A stretch of DNA of 64,000 nucleotides from Gymnogyps californianus (Eukaryota > Chordata > Aves > Accipitriformes > Cathartidae). The translations under genes and the position numbers were made by a program. Below are positions 22,718-38,100 of the stretch, piece by piece. The DNA lies in NCBI RefSeq assembly GCF_018139145.2, contig NC_059500.1, forward strand, positions 45,059,226-45,123,225, in the 5' to 3' direction. How positions within the stretch are numbered: position 1 is the stretch's first letter; each line of letters begins with the position of its first letter. The notes under the pieces were generated by a model. The model had not been told where the DNA came from and ran no database searches. It saw nothing but the letters and a program-made list of their open reading frames with translations.

Positions 22718-25700
22718 CTGGAAAATTAAAAGTGTTAATAAAAGTGGCATATAAAGTGAAACAGACAAAACCACAACTATACAGCAAGGCAAAAAAAGCA
22801 TTTCTGAAGACGAAAATTTCCTGAAGAGGATAAACGATGAAACAGGAGCTGGTAGAAGAACAAGCAAGTATATTCTACAACATTCCTGACTTAAAGGAAC
22901 AATCATTTACTCTGTATTTGCAGGGTTTTTTTTTTGCCTTATGCCTGAATGATACTGAAATATGGGTTTATTTTTTTCAATATGGATTTGTGAATGCAGT
23001 TGTGACTTGCATACTAGTTGAAAGCCTTTACTGGTAACTCTAGTGGACCTACAACAGAATACTGATTAGAGCCTTGCTAGCTCTATGGTTATCATCAAGT
23101 GGAACATAGTCAAATATGCAAAAATTTGGTTGGCTTTACTCTTCTGATACCTGATAAAAACTGCAAGCTGGTAACACTGGTCAGCAATTTAGTGGGACCT
23201 AAAGCATGCCCATACAGACAGTGGTCAGAATATTATGCATTCTATGTAAAATCTGAGATGCTTCTTTCTTATCACAGCTGATTTGACATGCAAGCTAGCA
23301 AGAGGAATACCCAACCTAACTCACAATTAAGACAGCCCAAAAAGCACTACAAAACTAAAGTCAAAGCCTCCTTCCTAGTAAGATGAAAACACTACTTTTT
23401 TCTGTAATTAACTGAGGTAAACAAAAGAGTCATGAAACATCTAGTTAACACTTACAGAAGTCAGATCTAATATATTTTTCTGCATTAGCGTGGATACAAA
23501 GAGCAGCTAGTTCCCAAGTAACACTGGAAAAGCCTCTAAGCAGAATGTTATGCTGGCAAGAACAGTGCCCACAGCAGAAGTGAGCTGCTGATACATTGAT
23601 CTACACTAACAAAGTACTCTTAGTACAGGTTCAGACTGCAAAAGTGTATTTATCTAGGTACCTTTGTTTAACTTATTTAGGAAAGGAAGTACCTTAAATA
23701 GGAAAAGATACTGCACTTCATTACCAAAATTAAAAAAAAAAAAATATCAAACATTGTTCTCATGTATTATCAGAAGCTTGTTCAGCTTTCTGAGTTAGAG
23801 CAGACTAGCCTAACACCACTGTGGAACAGCATGAGGTAAGTTTAATGTTTGCCAACTGACTATAATCCTAAAAAGACTGACAATCAACTGTTTTCAGTTG
23901 AAGTGAAGGAAAGTGCAACCATTACCTCTTCTACAATAAATGCATGCATCTTTTCTGTCAAAGCTAGATAACAACATGCATACCCACAAAAGAGTTCTCA
24001 AATTAGTACCTTTTGCCTACCTCCAGTAAAGCCAGGGAGATCTGTTTTATAATGAAAAATTGTCCAGTATCTTATAAATATGGCTAAATAACTGTATGGT
24101 AACTGCATATGTCACCAAACATTAAAATCAGTAAAGTCTAAAAGCCTCAAAATCAGGAATATTAGGAAAACAGATGTTTTACAGGTACCAAGACACTCAA
24201 ATTACCAACCAACAAAAACCAAAAATCCACAAGTACTTTTCAATAAGCCAGAAAACATGTCCTGTGTGTTATATCAGTATGTAATAAACAGTTAATTAAA
24301 AAAAAATCTGGGAAGATTTCAAGAAAAACAAAATCACATCTAAGTATTACTAAAATGTAAGTATCACTAGCAGAATTCATTCGGCACCCCAATAAGCTTT
24401 CTAAATTGGGGCTAAAATCCACTGTTCACAGCTAGCACTGTCTATTTAACTATTCATCTATTTAAATTGTGTTCTGCTAGAGTGAAACATAGAAGTTGTA
24501 AAAGTATTAGCACACATATATTCATAGAATCTAGCCATATCATGACTACTTAATTATTATCAGCGTTCCCGAGAAAAAGTCTCTAGGATCATAATCAAAT
24601 TAAGAGTTCTAAAACACTAAGACTCAATCATCAGCCTGGAACTATACACGCAAGCCCTCCACCTCACAACAGTTCTCAGAGAATAAAAAAATTCAAATGT
24701 TCTGTTTAACAAATATTTTCTCAAAATTCCAACACACAAAAATACAACAAATTAAAGCTTTGAAACGGAAACAAATGTAAGGTCTTCACTATTTCTGTAT
24801 CTCTTCTGAAACACCTGAAAACAGCCTAGCACCTATCCTTTTACAATTAGTCTCCCAATTCAAAATAATTCAAATCACATTTGTCCATTCTGAAAGTACA
24901 GTATGGCCTTCTGTCCCTTTCATATAATCTGAACAAAACTCACATTAATACCTGACACTTTGCATCATTAGTATGGCATGGAGTTTGCACAGCACGTTAT
25001 GACATAACATAGTTCTCAAATAAAAAACCTTGCAAATTATCAGACTCACATTTCCTCACTTATTGAGTTTTACAAGATGCAAGCCATTGCACAGAAATTT
25101 AAAGCAAAACTTAAAATCATATTTTGGAGCATATATTCTCCTCTTTCTCATTATTCTTCCTCCTATTTTTGAATCCAAATCCTTCAGCCTAAAGACAGCT
25201 AAATATTAGCTACAAAAAGTAATCCAAGAAATGTATTTACTATATTTGGATTAAAGTAATCCTTTCTCCATCACAGCCAAACACATTGCCTTCACATCAC
25301 CCACCAGAAACTATTTGTTTCGCAGTCTGGAAACTAAAACAGTGAGGCCAATCACCAGAAGTGGTGGCTCAAAGGAGTCAGACTTTTGAATATTCTGGGT
25401 TGGAAAAAAAAAAAACCCAAAACCAAAAGAAGAAGCTTGGAAACCAAAGAACAACATCTGCTGTGTCAGTCTCCAGTCTTCCCTCCTCTCTTGAACAGGC
25501 TTCTGAAAAGTTCGGGGAAAAAGGAAGAGCCTCAGTTCCTCTCTCTCAAAAGCATCACTTTCCAATCTAAAATGGAAGAATTCTTGAGAAGATAACTATT
25601 GGTAAGTTCCCTGTCATAAAATTCATCTACTCCTCCTTTTGACAGTCCTGTAAACTCCAGGTAAACTCCAAGAAGTTTGGTGGAAAATTATTAGTTGACT

Positions 25701-28700
25701 CCACACCTGGTCTCCCAAATGAGGAAGTGTCAGATCAAGAGAAACAGTGGCAGTAATATTGTTCTCTTAATCAGTGCCTCAGAATTACAGGCCATCCTGA
25801 GGAAGGGGAATGTGACAGTTACAGAGGCATATGCTGTAAGTAGCTGTTCTGGCAATAAGAGCTCAAAGACATGCTGTAAAAACTGTTGATATCTTTGAAA
25901 GCTCATTATGTTGATCATAGGAGTAATGTAAACACTATTGCCTACTCAAGTAATCTTAGATAACTTGTGTCAGAACACATAGGGCTTCAGTTTGTTGGTG
26001 GTGGTAACGGTAGGGGTTTTTACTTTTGTTTTTTTTTAAGCCATAATCACCACAAAGAACCTTGGAACAAAATCTCAAAAGTTGCTGTGCATAGATGTAC
26101 CCTCTCAGAGAAAGCACTATTCCTCAGGGACAAGTTATTCTGCACTGAATCTGGCATAAAATTTAGGTAGATATTTTCTGCAGTTTAAAGGTTGCCCACA
26201 TTATTTTTCTCCTTCCCACAGCAACAGATTTCAATTCCTTTCAACACCTAATTCATCCTTTATGTTCATACACCTAAGGGCTACCTGCCTGGAAAGCACA
26301 TGGAACTTGAAGAGCAGTTTTTACATAGAACTAAACATACCTCTGTTGACATAAGCTTGCTAACATCCACACAGAGTGTCTGAGCACTCAAACTTCTGCC
26401 CTATCATCACACTAAAGGTACAGGTTAGCATCACTACGAAGCTAAACTATTGCCAAACAGAAGAGAACCACCTTCCTATTTGCATCTTCGGCCACATGGT
26501 GCCCCTCATTGGGCTTCACCAACTAGTTTCAGAAACTAAATTAATCTCGTGGGAGTAGGGGAGCAACTACTTTTCTGCTCCTTTGTGCTGGCTATCTTCA
26601 GGGCCAGGCAAGAAATGACATGCCACTGGTGGGTTAAAGGAAGGAGCAAGCCAATAAATCATTGTAACTGTACCATCACACCACTCCCTACAATCAGGGC
26701 CCAAGCTAAAACAGGGCGACTAGTGAAGGCAGTATCCTCTTCTGCAAGCCTGCGTATGGTGATCAGATATAGATGGTCTCTTGTAAAAGAGGCAGCCCTG
26801 AACATTCCTGCGTGATCTTTTCAGCTTCTGCAGGAAAAGAAGAACTGCTAAACAGCAATGAAATATTCTTTTTTTCCCTTTGTGACAAACTTCACAATGT
26901 GCTGTAGCAGAAACTCTTTCACCATTTCCTTTATATTTCTGTCTCTGTAACAAGACCTTTTATGCACTTTACTAAATATTTATCTTAGTGGCAGTCCACC
27001 TCCTTTCCGCCCCTCCCTCCTCCTTTTTTTCTTTTCATAGAATTGTAGAACAGTTTGGGTTGGAAGACGATCTAGTCCAGCCCCCCCACCATAGGCAGGG
27101 ACATCTTTCACTAAATCAGGTTGCTCAAAGCCCCATCTGACCTTACCTTGAACACTTTAATTGGATATACATCTTATATCACTTACATGGATGTTCATCA
27201 TATTACATACTTTCATTGGATATACATCACATTACCACGATGTGCAATATGCAAACTACAAAATGCATGTCTGGTTGTAACAAGTGTTTTTTGGTTTGGT
27301 TGTGGTGGTTTTTTGTTGGTTTTTTTTAATACTTCAGTTACCTTTAACAACCAAATACCAGCTGAAATTACCATACTATACTTGCAGGCTCTTAAGTATA
27401 TCAAGGGCAAAATGGCAGGTACTTTAAGGGAGACAGAAAGCAATTTATCTTTTTACTTCTGAACTACTGCTGTTAATCTAGAAGACTTGCTCACTTTACA
27501 ATAATAAAATAAAGTATCAGTAAAATGAACCTTAGAAGGGTACATTTTCAGTAGTACCTCTCAGGCTCATACTAATGAAGAGGTACAATAGATGCTCTAG
27601 AGAGGCTCCTGTTTGTGAAGCTACTGCAACACTCACATTTAACCAACTGACAGCAGTGCTTGGGGCACATGGAACAAGGGAGAACATCCTGAGGGAATTT
27701 TCAATGCATATTTCAGAACCTTTTGTCATCATGTACATAACACACAAAATTACACCTGCAAATTGCAGAACATGAAGAGCATGAACATCCTCCACACCTT
27801 TAACTATCAACATTCCAGGCCATGAATAAAACTCATGAGCGTACAGCTCTTCGTCAACTGAGATGCACATTCCTCCTCTTGTGTATACAAGGTGTAACAT
27901 TGCTAGAAGAAAAAGGCAACTATGTTTTATGAGAGGCAAGCCCATTGACCACGCATGTGGTAATTAACAAACTGCACCTCCTCTGCCTCTCTCATGACGG
28001 TTTGGCCTTTTCTAAACTTTACAATGCTACTTGTACATTTGTTTCATTGGCAAGATTTCTCTTCACGATAAATTGAGCTACTTTGAATGAAAAAAATACA
28101 TAATTTGTGAATTCTCAAAAGAACACTTTCAGCCAACATCCAAATAGATTTGACATTATTCCTGTATTTGGGTGTTTAAGTTATGGACATTCTGTCCACT
28201 TTGATACATCAGTCTGATGGTTAGATTTCAATTTTTCAATTATTATACAGTCCATGATAAGTAACAATGAAAAGGCTGTTTGGCTTCTTAAAGGTAAATC
28301 TGGTCATGAGGCAACTCCAGCAAGTCTTCAGGTTTCTGAACGATCGCCACTTGCCCTGCATTTGCCCGGGGCTGGTTAAACCTTTCCACCCTTGCTGGGG
28401 TGTCATCAAAGGCCTTCAGAGACCAAGAGAGCAGAAAATAGGCGTATCCCAAAACGACGCCTGGCATTTCAACACTTTGTAGCTATGACAGACAGAAAAA
28501 GAATGTCCTCACTTGCAGCTTTTATATAGTGCCATGCACATGAATATGCAATAATGCGCAACTTTCCCAAACATGATGGCAGTGAATCACCTTGCCTTCT
28601 TCCCCAGTCAGCATCCACATGGATAGCTACTGCTTCCTAGTAAAATACTCAAAGCAGGTAAAGAATAGGGACACAATTCAGAACCTGCATCTGCTGTTTA

Positions 28701-31700
28701 CCTCTTCCGATCTGCTGCCAAATTAGCTTTCTGTATTCATTTCCACAAATTATAATGTTCACATACCCTTACAGCAACCACTTTTAAGAAAGCGGTGTTG
28801 GACCAACCTCACCATCACCCTCAATACTAGTTCCAGACTATTTCACCATAGGTGTCCAGTCCCCACTAGAGAGTTGTGCCCATTTACAGATGACCATCTG
28901 GATTGTCCTTCCAAGATATAAAACAACACACTAATACGTCTCCACCACAAGCAGCTGTGTTGACTGTAGAATGAAGTCTACATCAGCATTTCAATTACTC
29001 CAGAAACACCTTTTAACGCTGGGTTCTGTGATCCCATTTCTCAGAACAGGGAATGCAGGTAGCTGTGGGTGTCTGTGATCAACCTCCAACAAAGGTAATT
29101 TCTCCATTCTTTTCTTCATCCCATCACAATGTGTGAGGCACAGTTCAAAAGTCTAGGATCCCTTTCTTTTCTCATCCCATTAACTTGAATTTCAAAGGAG
29201 TTACAGCTATACTTACATCTATCCTGCAAACAATCCGCTGAATTAATTTGTTTTTGCAGAACACTTACATTATAAAATGTTAAAGATGGTGCCAGTGTAA
29301 CACTGACAAAACAGGCTATGCTAGAAAAGTGAATCAATGCTGCAGCAAATGCTCAAAGGCTCCATTCTGGTCCACATATTCATCAAGTATTTAAACACAG
29401 CTGAGCACTGTCCCAGGGCTCAAAAGAATACCATGGACTGGTAACCAAACTGTGTGAGCCAGTATATCCAGAGTCATGTGCTGAACTTCTCCCTGCTACA
29501 TTCAGCATTCAGATACAAGGACAAGACCAGGTCTGCCAACTGGGAAGTTGTTCAAAGTACCACAGTGGAAACTAGTAATACTAACCACTTTAAGGAACGG
29601 AAAAAATTCAGTTCACTTTTATGAAATCCACAAGTTGGGCAGACCAATCCAAGCTCTATACACTACAGAATTACATATTTCTAAAGGAGGTTTTGACACA
29701 AAAAATAAACACAGACAGCAAATGGGACTGAAGTGAGGTCATTCCTGAATGGAAGAGGGAAAAGCAGATAGATGTAGTATGTATTAGAGTTCCCCCGACA
29801 ATGTCTGTTCAGCAAAGGGCATGTTCAGATGGCATATTAGAATGAACAATCTTATTTGATTAGGGAAGGTACACTATGCGTTGTTCAAGAATGGAGGCGA
29901 GAATTCAAGTTGCAATCACATTTCCTTTTAGGTTTTCAATCAGAAATTTGTCAGGGGGAGGAAGAGACAATAACTACAAATTAGTTCATAAAACAGAGCC
30001 TGTAAACTGACAAACGATTAAGTTTCACCGTCTAGTTCTCTTCCATTTTCGGGTATATTTAAACAATTCAGACTGTCTTCCACATTGTTCACAAACCATA
30101 TTATGGTTTTGGTAAATGTTAGTGGGTATTTCACCTAGCGGCAATCTTCCAGATCACCTACTGACCACAATCCACGGTCACCAGTGCACCTGTTGCAGCC
30201 CCTGGCTTACAGAACAGATGTCTAGTTATATCTCAGCTTTCCGCTGTAATCAAAAGAAATGCCAAAACCTAATCTAACAACACAGTACGCATGTTTTTGA
30301 ATATATGAGGCTGAACAACTGTCCCCTGTGGTTGTATGAGGTTTATGATAATAAGTGTTCCCCCTACTTTAATATATGAATAAAATGTTTCTTTAAAAAG
30401 AAGTATCACACCTTTGTTATGATGTAAAAGAAATGCACGACAATATGTGTATTTAAAACACTGAAAAGGCATAATCCGCTCCAAAGTAATAGGAAAATAG
30501 TTAATATTACATTGATCAAGTTCTAAATTCACTGCAACAACTACCAGGCTGCAGGATTTAAAGAGTCTTTACACATGCCCTTACACTAAGTCACATCCCT
30601 GATACTGTATTATTAAACAGTATGCTCAAGTTGCAATGATTGAACCATAACATGCTGCTCTACATTATATTCAGGTTTTCACAGCTTTTTGGTGCAAAAT
30701 ACACAATATGATGGGAGGTTTTTTGGTGAACATCTATTCTTATGATCACACAGTATTTTAAAAAACAATCTTTTTGTAGTTTGGGTACTTGTAACACAAG
30801 AAGAATATTGTTCTAAATGGAAAAAACTATGGTGAAAAATCCTCTCAAATTTAAGAAGTGGTTATTCAGTACTGCATTTATTTGGTGCCTAGGATTCTTA
30901 CCTGCATCAGGGAATGCCTCCAGAGTCTTTCATCTTACTATTTTATCTCCCTAAAACCAGAGGCTTAGAACACAGAAATTGCTGAAACAGCATCCTTCCA
31001 ATTTGCATTTTTTTTCCTCGTCCAGTTTTAATCTATTTGAGTTAACACCACTGATTCAAATTCCTGATTTTTATTCCCACCATAATGTATTTACACAGGT
31101 CAATTACAACCTCTCCCACACATCATGTTTTGCTAAGATAAAAACATCTTTTTGTTTTATACAGAAAGCTATCTTTGCAAGTGTTGTAGCTGCTAGTCTG
31201 AATTCTGAAACAAAGGTGGTCTGAACACCATACAGAAATCCAAACAGAGTCTCACCAGGTTCTCTTACAACAGCTTTTCCACTGCCTCTCCCTACAAAAA
31301 AAGTAGGTGATGGAATTATCTGAAAAAACAACCCGCATTTTCTCTCGCCCACATCACACCAGCGGCTCAGGTACTGGGGAATCAATTATTATAGGTTTTC
31401 CCTCTCTTCTGAGATTTCCAACTGAGAAGATCCCAAACTGTGACAATAAGGATTATCTTCTAATCATTCAAGACTGAAACATACCTTATTAAATTTCATC
31501 CCATTTCAATTTTTTTGGTATATCAGTACTACTTACTGATCCTGCTCAACACTGACAATGCCTTCAGCATAAAGCGCCACCAATCAGCTTGGATATGAAT
31601 CAATTAATCCTAAAATACAGCATTTCTGTTTAAACTACCTATGCAGATTAAGTACAATCATTTGAAAAGCACGCTGTAAAAGAAAAATGGCAACTAATGT

Positions 31701-31705
31701 CTTAC
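22718..31705 (-). other. ABHD17B: ABHD17B intron between coding exons 1 and 2
   Basis: A 9-kb intron with the donor GTAAG at 31705 and the acceptor CAG at 22718-22720, splitting codon 156 after the second base. It contains the short CR1 remnant at 27035-27158 and an unexplained 137-codon minus-strand ORF at 27532-27945. The rest is unremarkable AT-rich sequence. Confidence 0.93.
27035..27158 (-). mobile_element. Short CR1 3' fragment
   Basis: The plus strand runs from TCATAGAATTGTAGAACAG through GGTTGGAAGACGATCTAGTCC, a CAGGGACATC block and GGTTGCTCAAAGCCCC. This is the complement of the conserved CR1 3' region. Only about 120 bp remain, so it is a heavily 5'-truncated copy in ABHD17B intron, in the same orientation as the gene. 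Confidence 0.9.
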
Positions 31706-32172
31706 CTTGTCCTAAGAGCCACCCAAGCAGCATCAATGTCAGCATACAGATTCTTCTCTGTTGGCTTCCCAGAACTTGCACCATATCCAGAATAATCATA
31801 TGAGAATATGTTGCAATTAATCCGTGAACCCAGTCCTATGTAAAAGCTGCTCATCTGACCTAGGTCAACAGCATTTCCATGTGAGAAGAGCAAAGTGTAC
31901 TTGGCGTTAGGCGAGCAACGCACAAACATACAGGCAATCCTGTTACCTTTACTTGTTCTAGTCATGAAGCACTCAATGGCATCTTTTTCTCTAGAAGAAT
32001 ATTGCCAGTCTGCTCGCTCTGAGAGATGTAAAGTCCAGCGACTACCACTCTCATCACACATCAGTGTATACGTGGGATCAGGAGGTAAGAATGCCAATTT
32101 GGAAGCAATTTTCCCTGGGCATGGCGGACAACAGAACAGGCAACACAGTTCACTAAAGGAAAGATTATTCAT
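31706..32172 (-). CDS. ABHD17B: ABHD17B coding exon 1 (alpha/beta hydrolase domain-containing 17B)
   Basis: This exon encodes residues 1-155 and two bases of codon 156. The N-terminus, [20 protein letters not shown], carries the cysteine cluster that is palmitoylated in ABHD17 proteins and anchors them to membranes. An alpha/beta-hydrolase core follows, with the [10 protein letters not shown] oxyanion-region segment and the [11 protein letters not shown] strand. Compared with human from memory, only conservative changes appear near the exon end ([10 protein letters not shown]). The ATG at 32170-32172 is chosen because the family begins there. It lies only 8 bp after a splice acceptor (CTGTTTCAG ending at 32181), so the remaining 5' UTR is on an upstream exon in the CpG island. 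The protein is a depalmitoylase acting on Ras and synaptic PSD-95. The gene is complete and looks functional. Confidence 0.98.
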
Positions 32173-32180
32173 CTTCTAGT

Positions 32181-35100
32181 CTGAAACAGGAAGAGAGAAT
32201 GGTATCAGTTTCTAGTTACAATCCTATATAAAAAAAAGAAAAAAGAAAAACTCATGGAAAATGTAAACTTAAACCTCTCTAGAAAACAATACATAATTTT
32301 AGTGGAAACATTTAACAAAACATAGATTTAAAGGTATATGTAAATTTCTATATAATAGCTTATTTAATATTATTAGCTACTTTAGAATGAGTATATTATT
32401 AAAGAACCGTGATAACTCTAAAGCTCTGCCAGATATTAAAACTAAAATATGATTACCCAGGGAAAGAACAAGCATGAGTTTTGGAGTTTCTTTGGAGAAA
32501 ATGAAGTCCTTCATCTTAAGCCACTAAGAGAAGTGTTCATCCCGTTGACAAATACATATGTTATAAAGAACAATTAAAATACGTTGCAGTGTTTGCAGGA
32601 TACTAAGGCTATGCAGATCTCTGCAGCCAAAAGTCACTACAGCATTTCCTAAATACAGAGAACATGTATTGCAATCATGAGTTAGGGGCTCCTGCAAGAG
32701 GTATCAGCAGTATGAAAGAAAGGTGCATGAAGGTCAAAACCTAGAAGGCAAAACAAGATGCTTCTGCTAGCTTAGCAAACAGTGTAGACCTTCAGTACAC
32801 TAAAATCCAGCCATAAACTCTTCCTTGCTCCACATACTGGCTGACACAAATGTTTCCAAACTCTTCAAAGAAATTATTAGCTAAGGTTTCCTGTATTGCA
32901 CATAGGAATTGGGATTATATTAATGATATGACTATTTTTATTCCATGCTTTAACAAAAACATCCCAAACCAAATGCTCTATCACAGATATTTGGGAAATC
33001 AATATAATCTATACTACCATTTCAAAGCATTGGTTAACAGAGTGGGGGGAGAAAAAAAAACAGAAAACACACGTACACCTAGAGCAAGCTAGGTAAAGAT
33101 ACAGTTGGCCTGAAAAGCAGGCATTGTGTCCTCTTAATTTACAGCAGGGAGAAGAGAGGGGGAAAAAAATCCTTTGTTGTGACAACACTTTTTCTCAGAG
33201 GTAGGAAGAGCAATGAAATCTGCCAAGAGCCATGCTGGAAACCAGCACACCTAAGATAAGCATTTACATTACTTTCCTTCTGTTAAGGCATCTGACATTT
33301 CATCTCAACTTAAACAACCTTTCCATCACAAATCTATCTACAGGTCTCAAGCTCAGTTCCTGCCAGGTCACTGTGAACAGAAACACTCTTACAGTTTCAT
33401 GTACCAGCTTTGACTGCTAGATCCAAGATTACAAATGGGAACAAAACAAGTGGATTTCTGATGTCCACAGTGCCGTGCTGTTTCAGAAATACTTGGGTAA
33501 TTCAACAATAAAATCTTACTGCTAACGATAATACTTGGCGATATTTAGATCATATTTCAAAGTTTGTCCTCTAACTTGTATACAAGTACAGTTTTCATGC
33601 CTGTATAAATTTCTCTTTGGAAAAGCCTCAAGGACACTGCTGTAAGAACTGCTGAATATAGATCATAGAACAACTATCTGTATTTTGGATGTGTGAATCG
33701 TCTCTTCCCTGTGGTAGAGTATGAATGCATACTGCATACAATGTTACATAGAGTATACTTGTATAGTAGTAAACACAGGCACAGCAAGAAAGTCCGATAA
33801 ACAGCATGAGCATTCTTGGAATACTACTCTTCTTTATAGGGCACAAAAAATCATTTTTTTGCCAAGTGCTTTCACCCTGAGTCTCTAGTTTTCTTCAAAA
33901 TAGAGAGAAATCACAGATTCTTAGATATAGGTGACCAACACTACCAATTTAGAGGAGATGGCAGATGTACTGATCACCTCCCATAAAGAGGCAGATTGTC
34001 TCTTAAATGAAGATCCTGAATAAATGACCATATTTCTGCCGGCTAAAGAAACAACAGCCTCATGTATTTATGTAATCAGCACAAGTAGTCACTCAAATTT
34101 GGAATAGCTCATCTGTTCCCTGTCAGGTAAGATTATCTGGACATGAAGTTTAATTTTAACGTGCAAGTCAGGACAAGAAGTGGAAGAGGTCTATGGAAGA
34201 GGTCTAGGGATGGGCAAAAGGCTTGGGCTGTCTTATGCACAGGAAAAACTCAATACTTTTTTCCCCTTCTTTACGTCTCTTACAGCTATGAGCACCAAAG
34301 GAGCCACTTCTTTCACCTCTACTTAGAAAGCTCATGTTCACAGCGCAGAGGAACTGCTGTGATGCCTCAACAGGCTTTTTTTGCAAGAAGTGCTTATGAC
34401 CCAATATTCAACCACACTTCTATTTCTATCAGAAATCGTTAAACCAATGTGTTCTGAGTAAGTTTTCCCACCTTTTCAGAAAAGCTGAAGGCCAAAGCTA
34501 GATACTACAATTTATTTGGGGTGGGAATATTATTTTATGTGAAAAATTTAGAAGAATACGTACCTCCAAAAGTGAGGTGTAAATAGCCTGTTCTGCCCAG
34601 GAACAACAGACTGCGCTCTATTCCAGCATACAATGATAGCTACAGAATTTCTTACTTGCTTCCCAATCCACTTGTCAGAAAGAATTAAACCAGGAGTTTA
34701 CATTATTTATAACTATAAACAGCCCAGCAACACTACAAATATGATCTCACTCAGAAAATATTTGCTATTTGTCAAAGTCATTTCAGAAGACTGGAAGCTA
34801 GCCTGTGGAATTCACACACAGGGTAGTACTGCAGTAACCACACTTAATCAGCTGAGGTGGTACTGTACCCCAAGATAGCTTAAATGTGCCAAATATGGGC
34901 TGTTGCCACATATGGCAAATGACTTATGCTGAAGACCATGTCTAAAGTATTATTTCTCCCCTATACTAGGCTGTAATGTAGACTTTATATAATGTCCATT
35001 TAATCCAATGGAAACTCTATCTACTGAAACTAAAGATTTTTATTCTAGAGTTGTTCTCCATCTAAATCTAGCAACAACTCTCTTTAAAACAAATACTTGC

Positions 35101-38100
35101 TACTTTCTTCAATCAGAAGACCCAAGAAAAATAGCAGTTCCCTAGCATCACTAACTGAACAAATCTGACACAAAACACCTACTGAACTTCCTGAGGAGGA
35201 TACCTTCAACTAAATGCAAACAATGTTTCCATTATACTGGAACTGGTTTGTCATTCATTTTATTCACATGAGTGTGTTCTTAACCTCCGGATCTGGAATG
35301 GAACCAGGATATGAGAGAGTCCCCAGAGTGTATAGAGTAATTCTGATATCACTGTTTAAAAGTTCAACTGAATCAGCATTTCAGCGTAGTAGTTATTCAC
35401 CAGATGTCACAATTTAACTTCAACTAAACAGACATTATCTTTCCTCAAAAGATATACTGCTCAGATACCCCAATGAGGGATTAAACTTAATGTTACCCCT
35501 CCAATAGTGGGTTTTTTTAGTGTTCTTAATGTTAGAAAACATGTAACATGATTTCCTAATGATTCATCCAGCCAGAAATTATTATGGTAAAAATTAAAAG
35601 AAAAGTCACAAAACTCCCTTCATTTAGCATCACCTAGCCTTGGTAAAAGCTTTGGAGATCAACAGTCTTAAGAGACTAATTATTTTATTAAGTTTAAAAT
35701 ATAGTTTATGGAAAGTGAACATGGTATCACAAGTAAAGTTGCATTAAAAATAATAACTCTAATAACAAATGGGCTTGATGTATGCTTTATCTGGACTCTC
35801 ACTGAAACCGGGGCAAAAACAACACTGACCACAAATTACCTCAAGCATACAGTTCCACAACTACAGATGAATAACTTTAATGGGACTCGTTTGCCTAAAG
35901 ATATGTTGTGAATACCTAAGTTACAGTCTAACACCTTCTGAGCATGTATGATGTAAATCTCCGTTCTCATTACAGTAGCATTGTCAGACGCAGAGATCAA
36001 CACATCCCAACAACATAACTATTTCACCTTCTATTTATCATTTCAGTACTAATAAAGAGGCCAGTGCTGTTCTGCAAACACAGTTCCTAATGCTGGTAAA
36101 ATTACTAACAGCAAAAAGAATATAGTAAGAGAAATATACATATCCTTTAAAATTATGCTGCATTTTTCATATAAATTAAGTAGGAAAATTCTGTGGAAGA
36201 AACTGTGGAAAGCTGATAAACTTCTACTATTGCATCAAGAAAGGATAAGAAATAAAACAGACCCAAGTGGCATCACCCACCCCTTCTGGGATAGCTTTTA
36301 AAAGCAAGGCCAGAGCATTTTATCAAATTTATCTCTTTAACTCTCTTATGAATAAAAAAGTAACACAGAAAATAAGAAATGTAAAACTGCCTACAGGCAG
36401 TAATTTCAGTCCATTCTTCAGCAATTACCCTTTTCATTAAGGCTGATAGAAGAGGGGGGAAAAAGTCTATCTAATCTGAAAGAACACCTCAACTATTTAT
36501 CTTGTGATTCCTAGGATAACACAAATGTAGTTCTTTCATATAGGCAATTATTCCTGTCCTCCTCCCTCTGCAAATCAGAACAAGAGAGTGGATCATATTA
36601 TTCACATCTTTGAGTACTTCACTACGTATTGGGCCTCAAAAGCCCAACCCTTGCAAACACTTATCTAGAAATCTTATATTTACATTAAATATAAATTATT
36701 CTAATTGTATATTTAAATTAAATTACCTATTTCATAGGAACTATTCACAAGAACAAAGTCAAACTTGTAAGTACAGCTGCTGGTTTGTAAATTTTAGTGG
36801 TACTCTAACAGTAACAGGCAAGATACTAAAATTGTTGGGGGTTTTTGTTTGTTTGTTGTTTGGGCGTGTTTTTTTTTTTTTAAATCATCATTTTTCATTA
36901 TATACTGCTGAAAGAAGAAACTCTAAAGTAGTTTCCCTCTTCCTTTCATTGAGCACAACGCAATGAAAACTTGAGTTCAAGCCACTACTGAAGCATTCAT
37001 ATTTATTTCAACATCTGCATTATATTAAAAATGGAACAGAAGGGTATGAGCATCCTCCATACTTCAACAGTTAAAGCAACAAAATATTTAGTGAAAAAAA
37101 TATCAATGTCCAATTAAGTATTATATAAAAGGATTAAACTAATAGAATTATTATGAAAGAATACACAGTAGGTCCAGAAAAGATGACAGAGGAAGTCTAT
37201 TCAATAATGAAAAAGCCATACCAAGAAATACCATGAAGTAACTCTTTAAGGTAGTTTTCAAAGAGCAAAGCAACCCACATAAAACCAGAGAAGCCTGATA
37301 GTACCAAAACTTCATTTTGGTTAGTTTGATTTTAAACAAATAAACAGCTTTACTATTCTCACAAAGTCTAGCAATATTATAAAGCTTAACTTATATAGGA
37401 GACATTATTCTTCTTCTGCTGGTTACTTTGCATACCTCAAAACCTAATGACACAGCTGAAAAAAGAAAGGGAATACAGGAAACACTAAGTGAAAAATCTA
37501 GCCATCCCTTCTCACCTAAAGAACAAAGCAACGCTCTAAAGATCTCAGATAGACAACTGTGGGATTAAGTCGGATTACATAATGTTTTGCACGCTCCAAG
37601 CAAGACTCTGCACCACGGAACTGCTCTGCTAAAACCCTCTGCACGCTGAAGCCCCCGATTGTATTTCAGCCACATCAATCTGGTGCTTCACTGCACCAGT
37701 CGGTCAATCACTAACAAGAAGCTACGCTTGTAAAAACAGTCCTACGTTCAGACGGTACTATTTTGGTTTCTGCAGTCATGTATTTTTCTAGCTACCTTCT
37801 GGCCAAATACTTTAAACTTTTAAATTAGTAATACCTGAGAGCAATTTTATGGCCAGCGTGACTCCCACCGTCAACAGCAGAAGCTGAAGAAATACATTAA
37901 ATCAGGCTCGCGAGAATTAAATGAACTCTTCAGGTGTCTGGGTCTAAAAAGGGCTTCGCAGAAGTCAACAACACTGATATGGAGGCACTATTCAGACCCG
38001 CTAAAAGCCAGAATTTAACAAGCGTTTAAAAAGTCAGCGCGCCCGTTTCCCGAACAAAGGCGTCCGCGGCAAGACCACGGAGACGGGAGCCCCGGGACAG

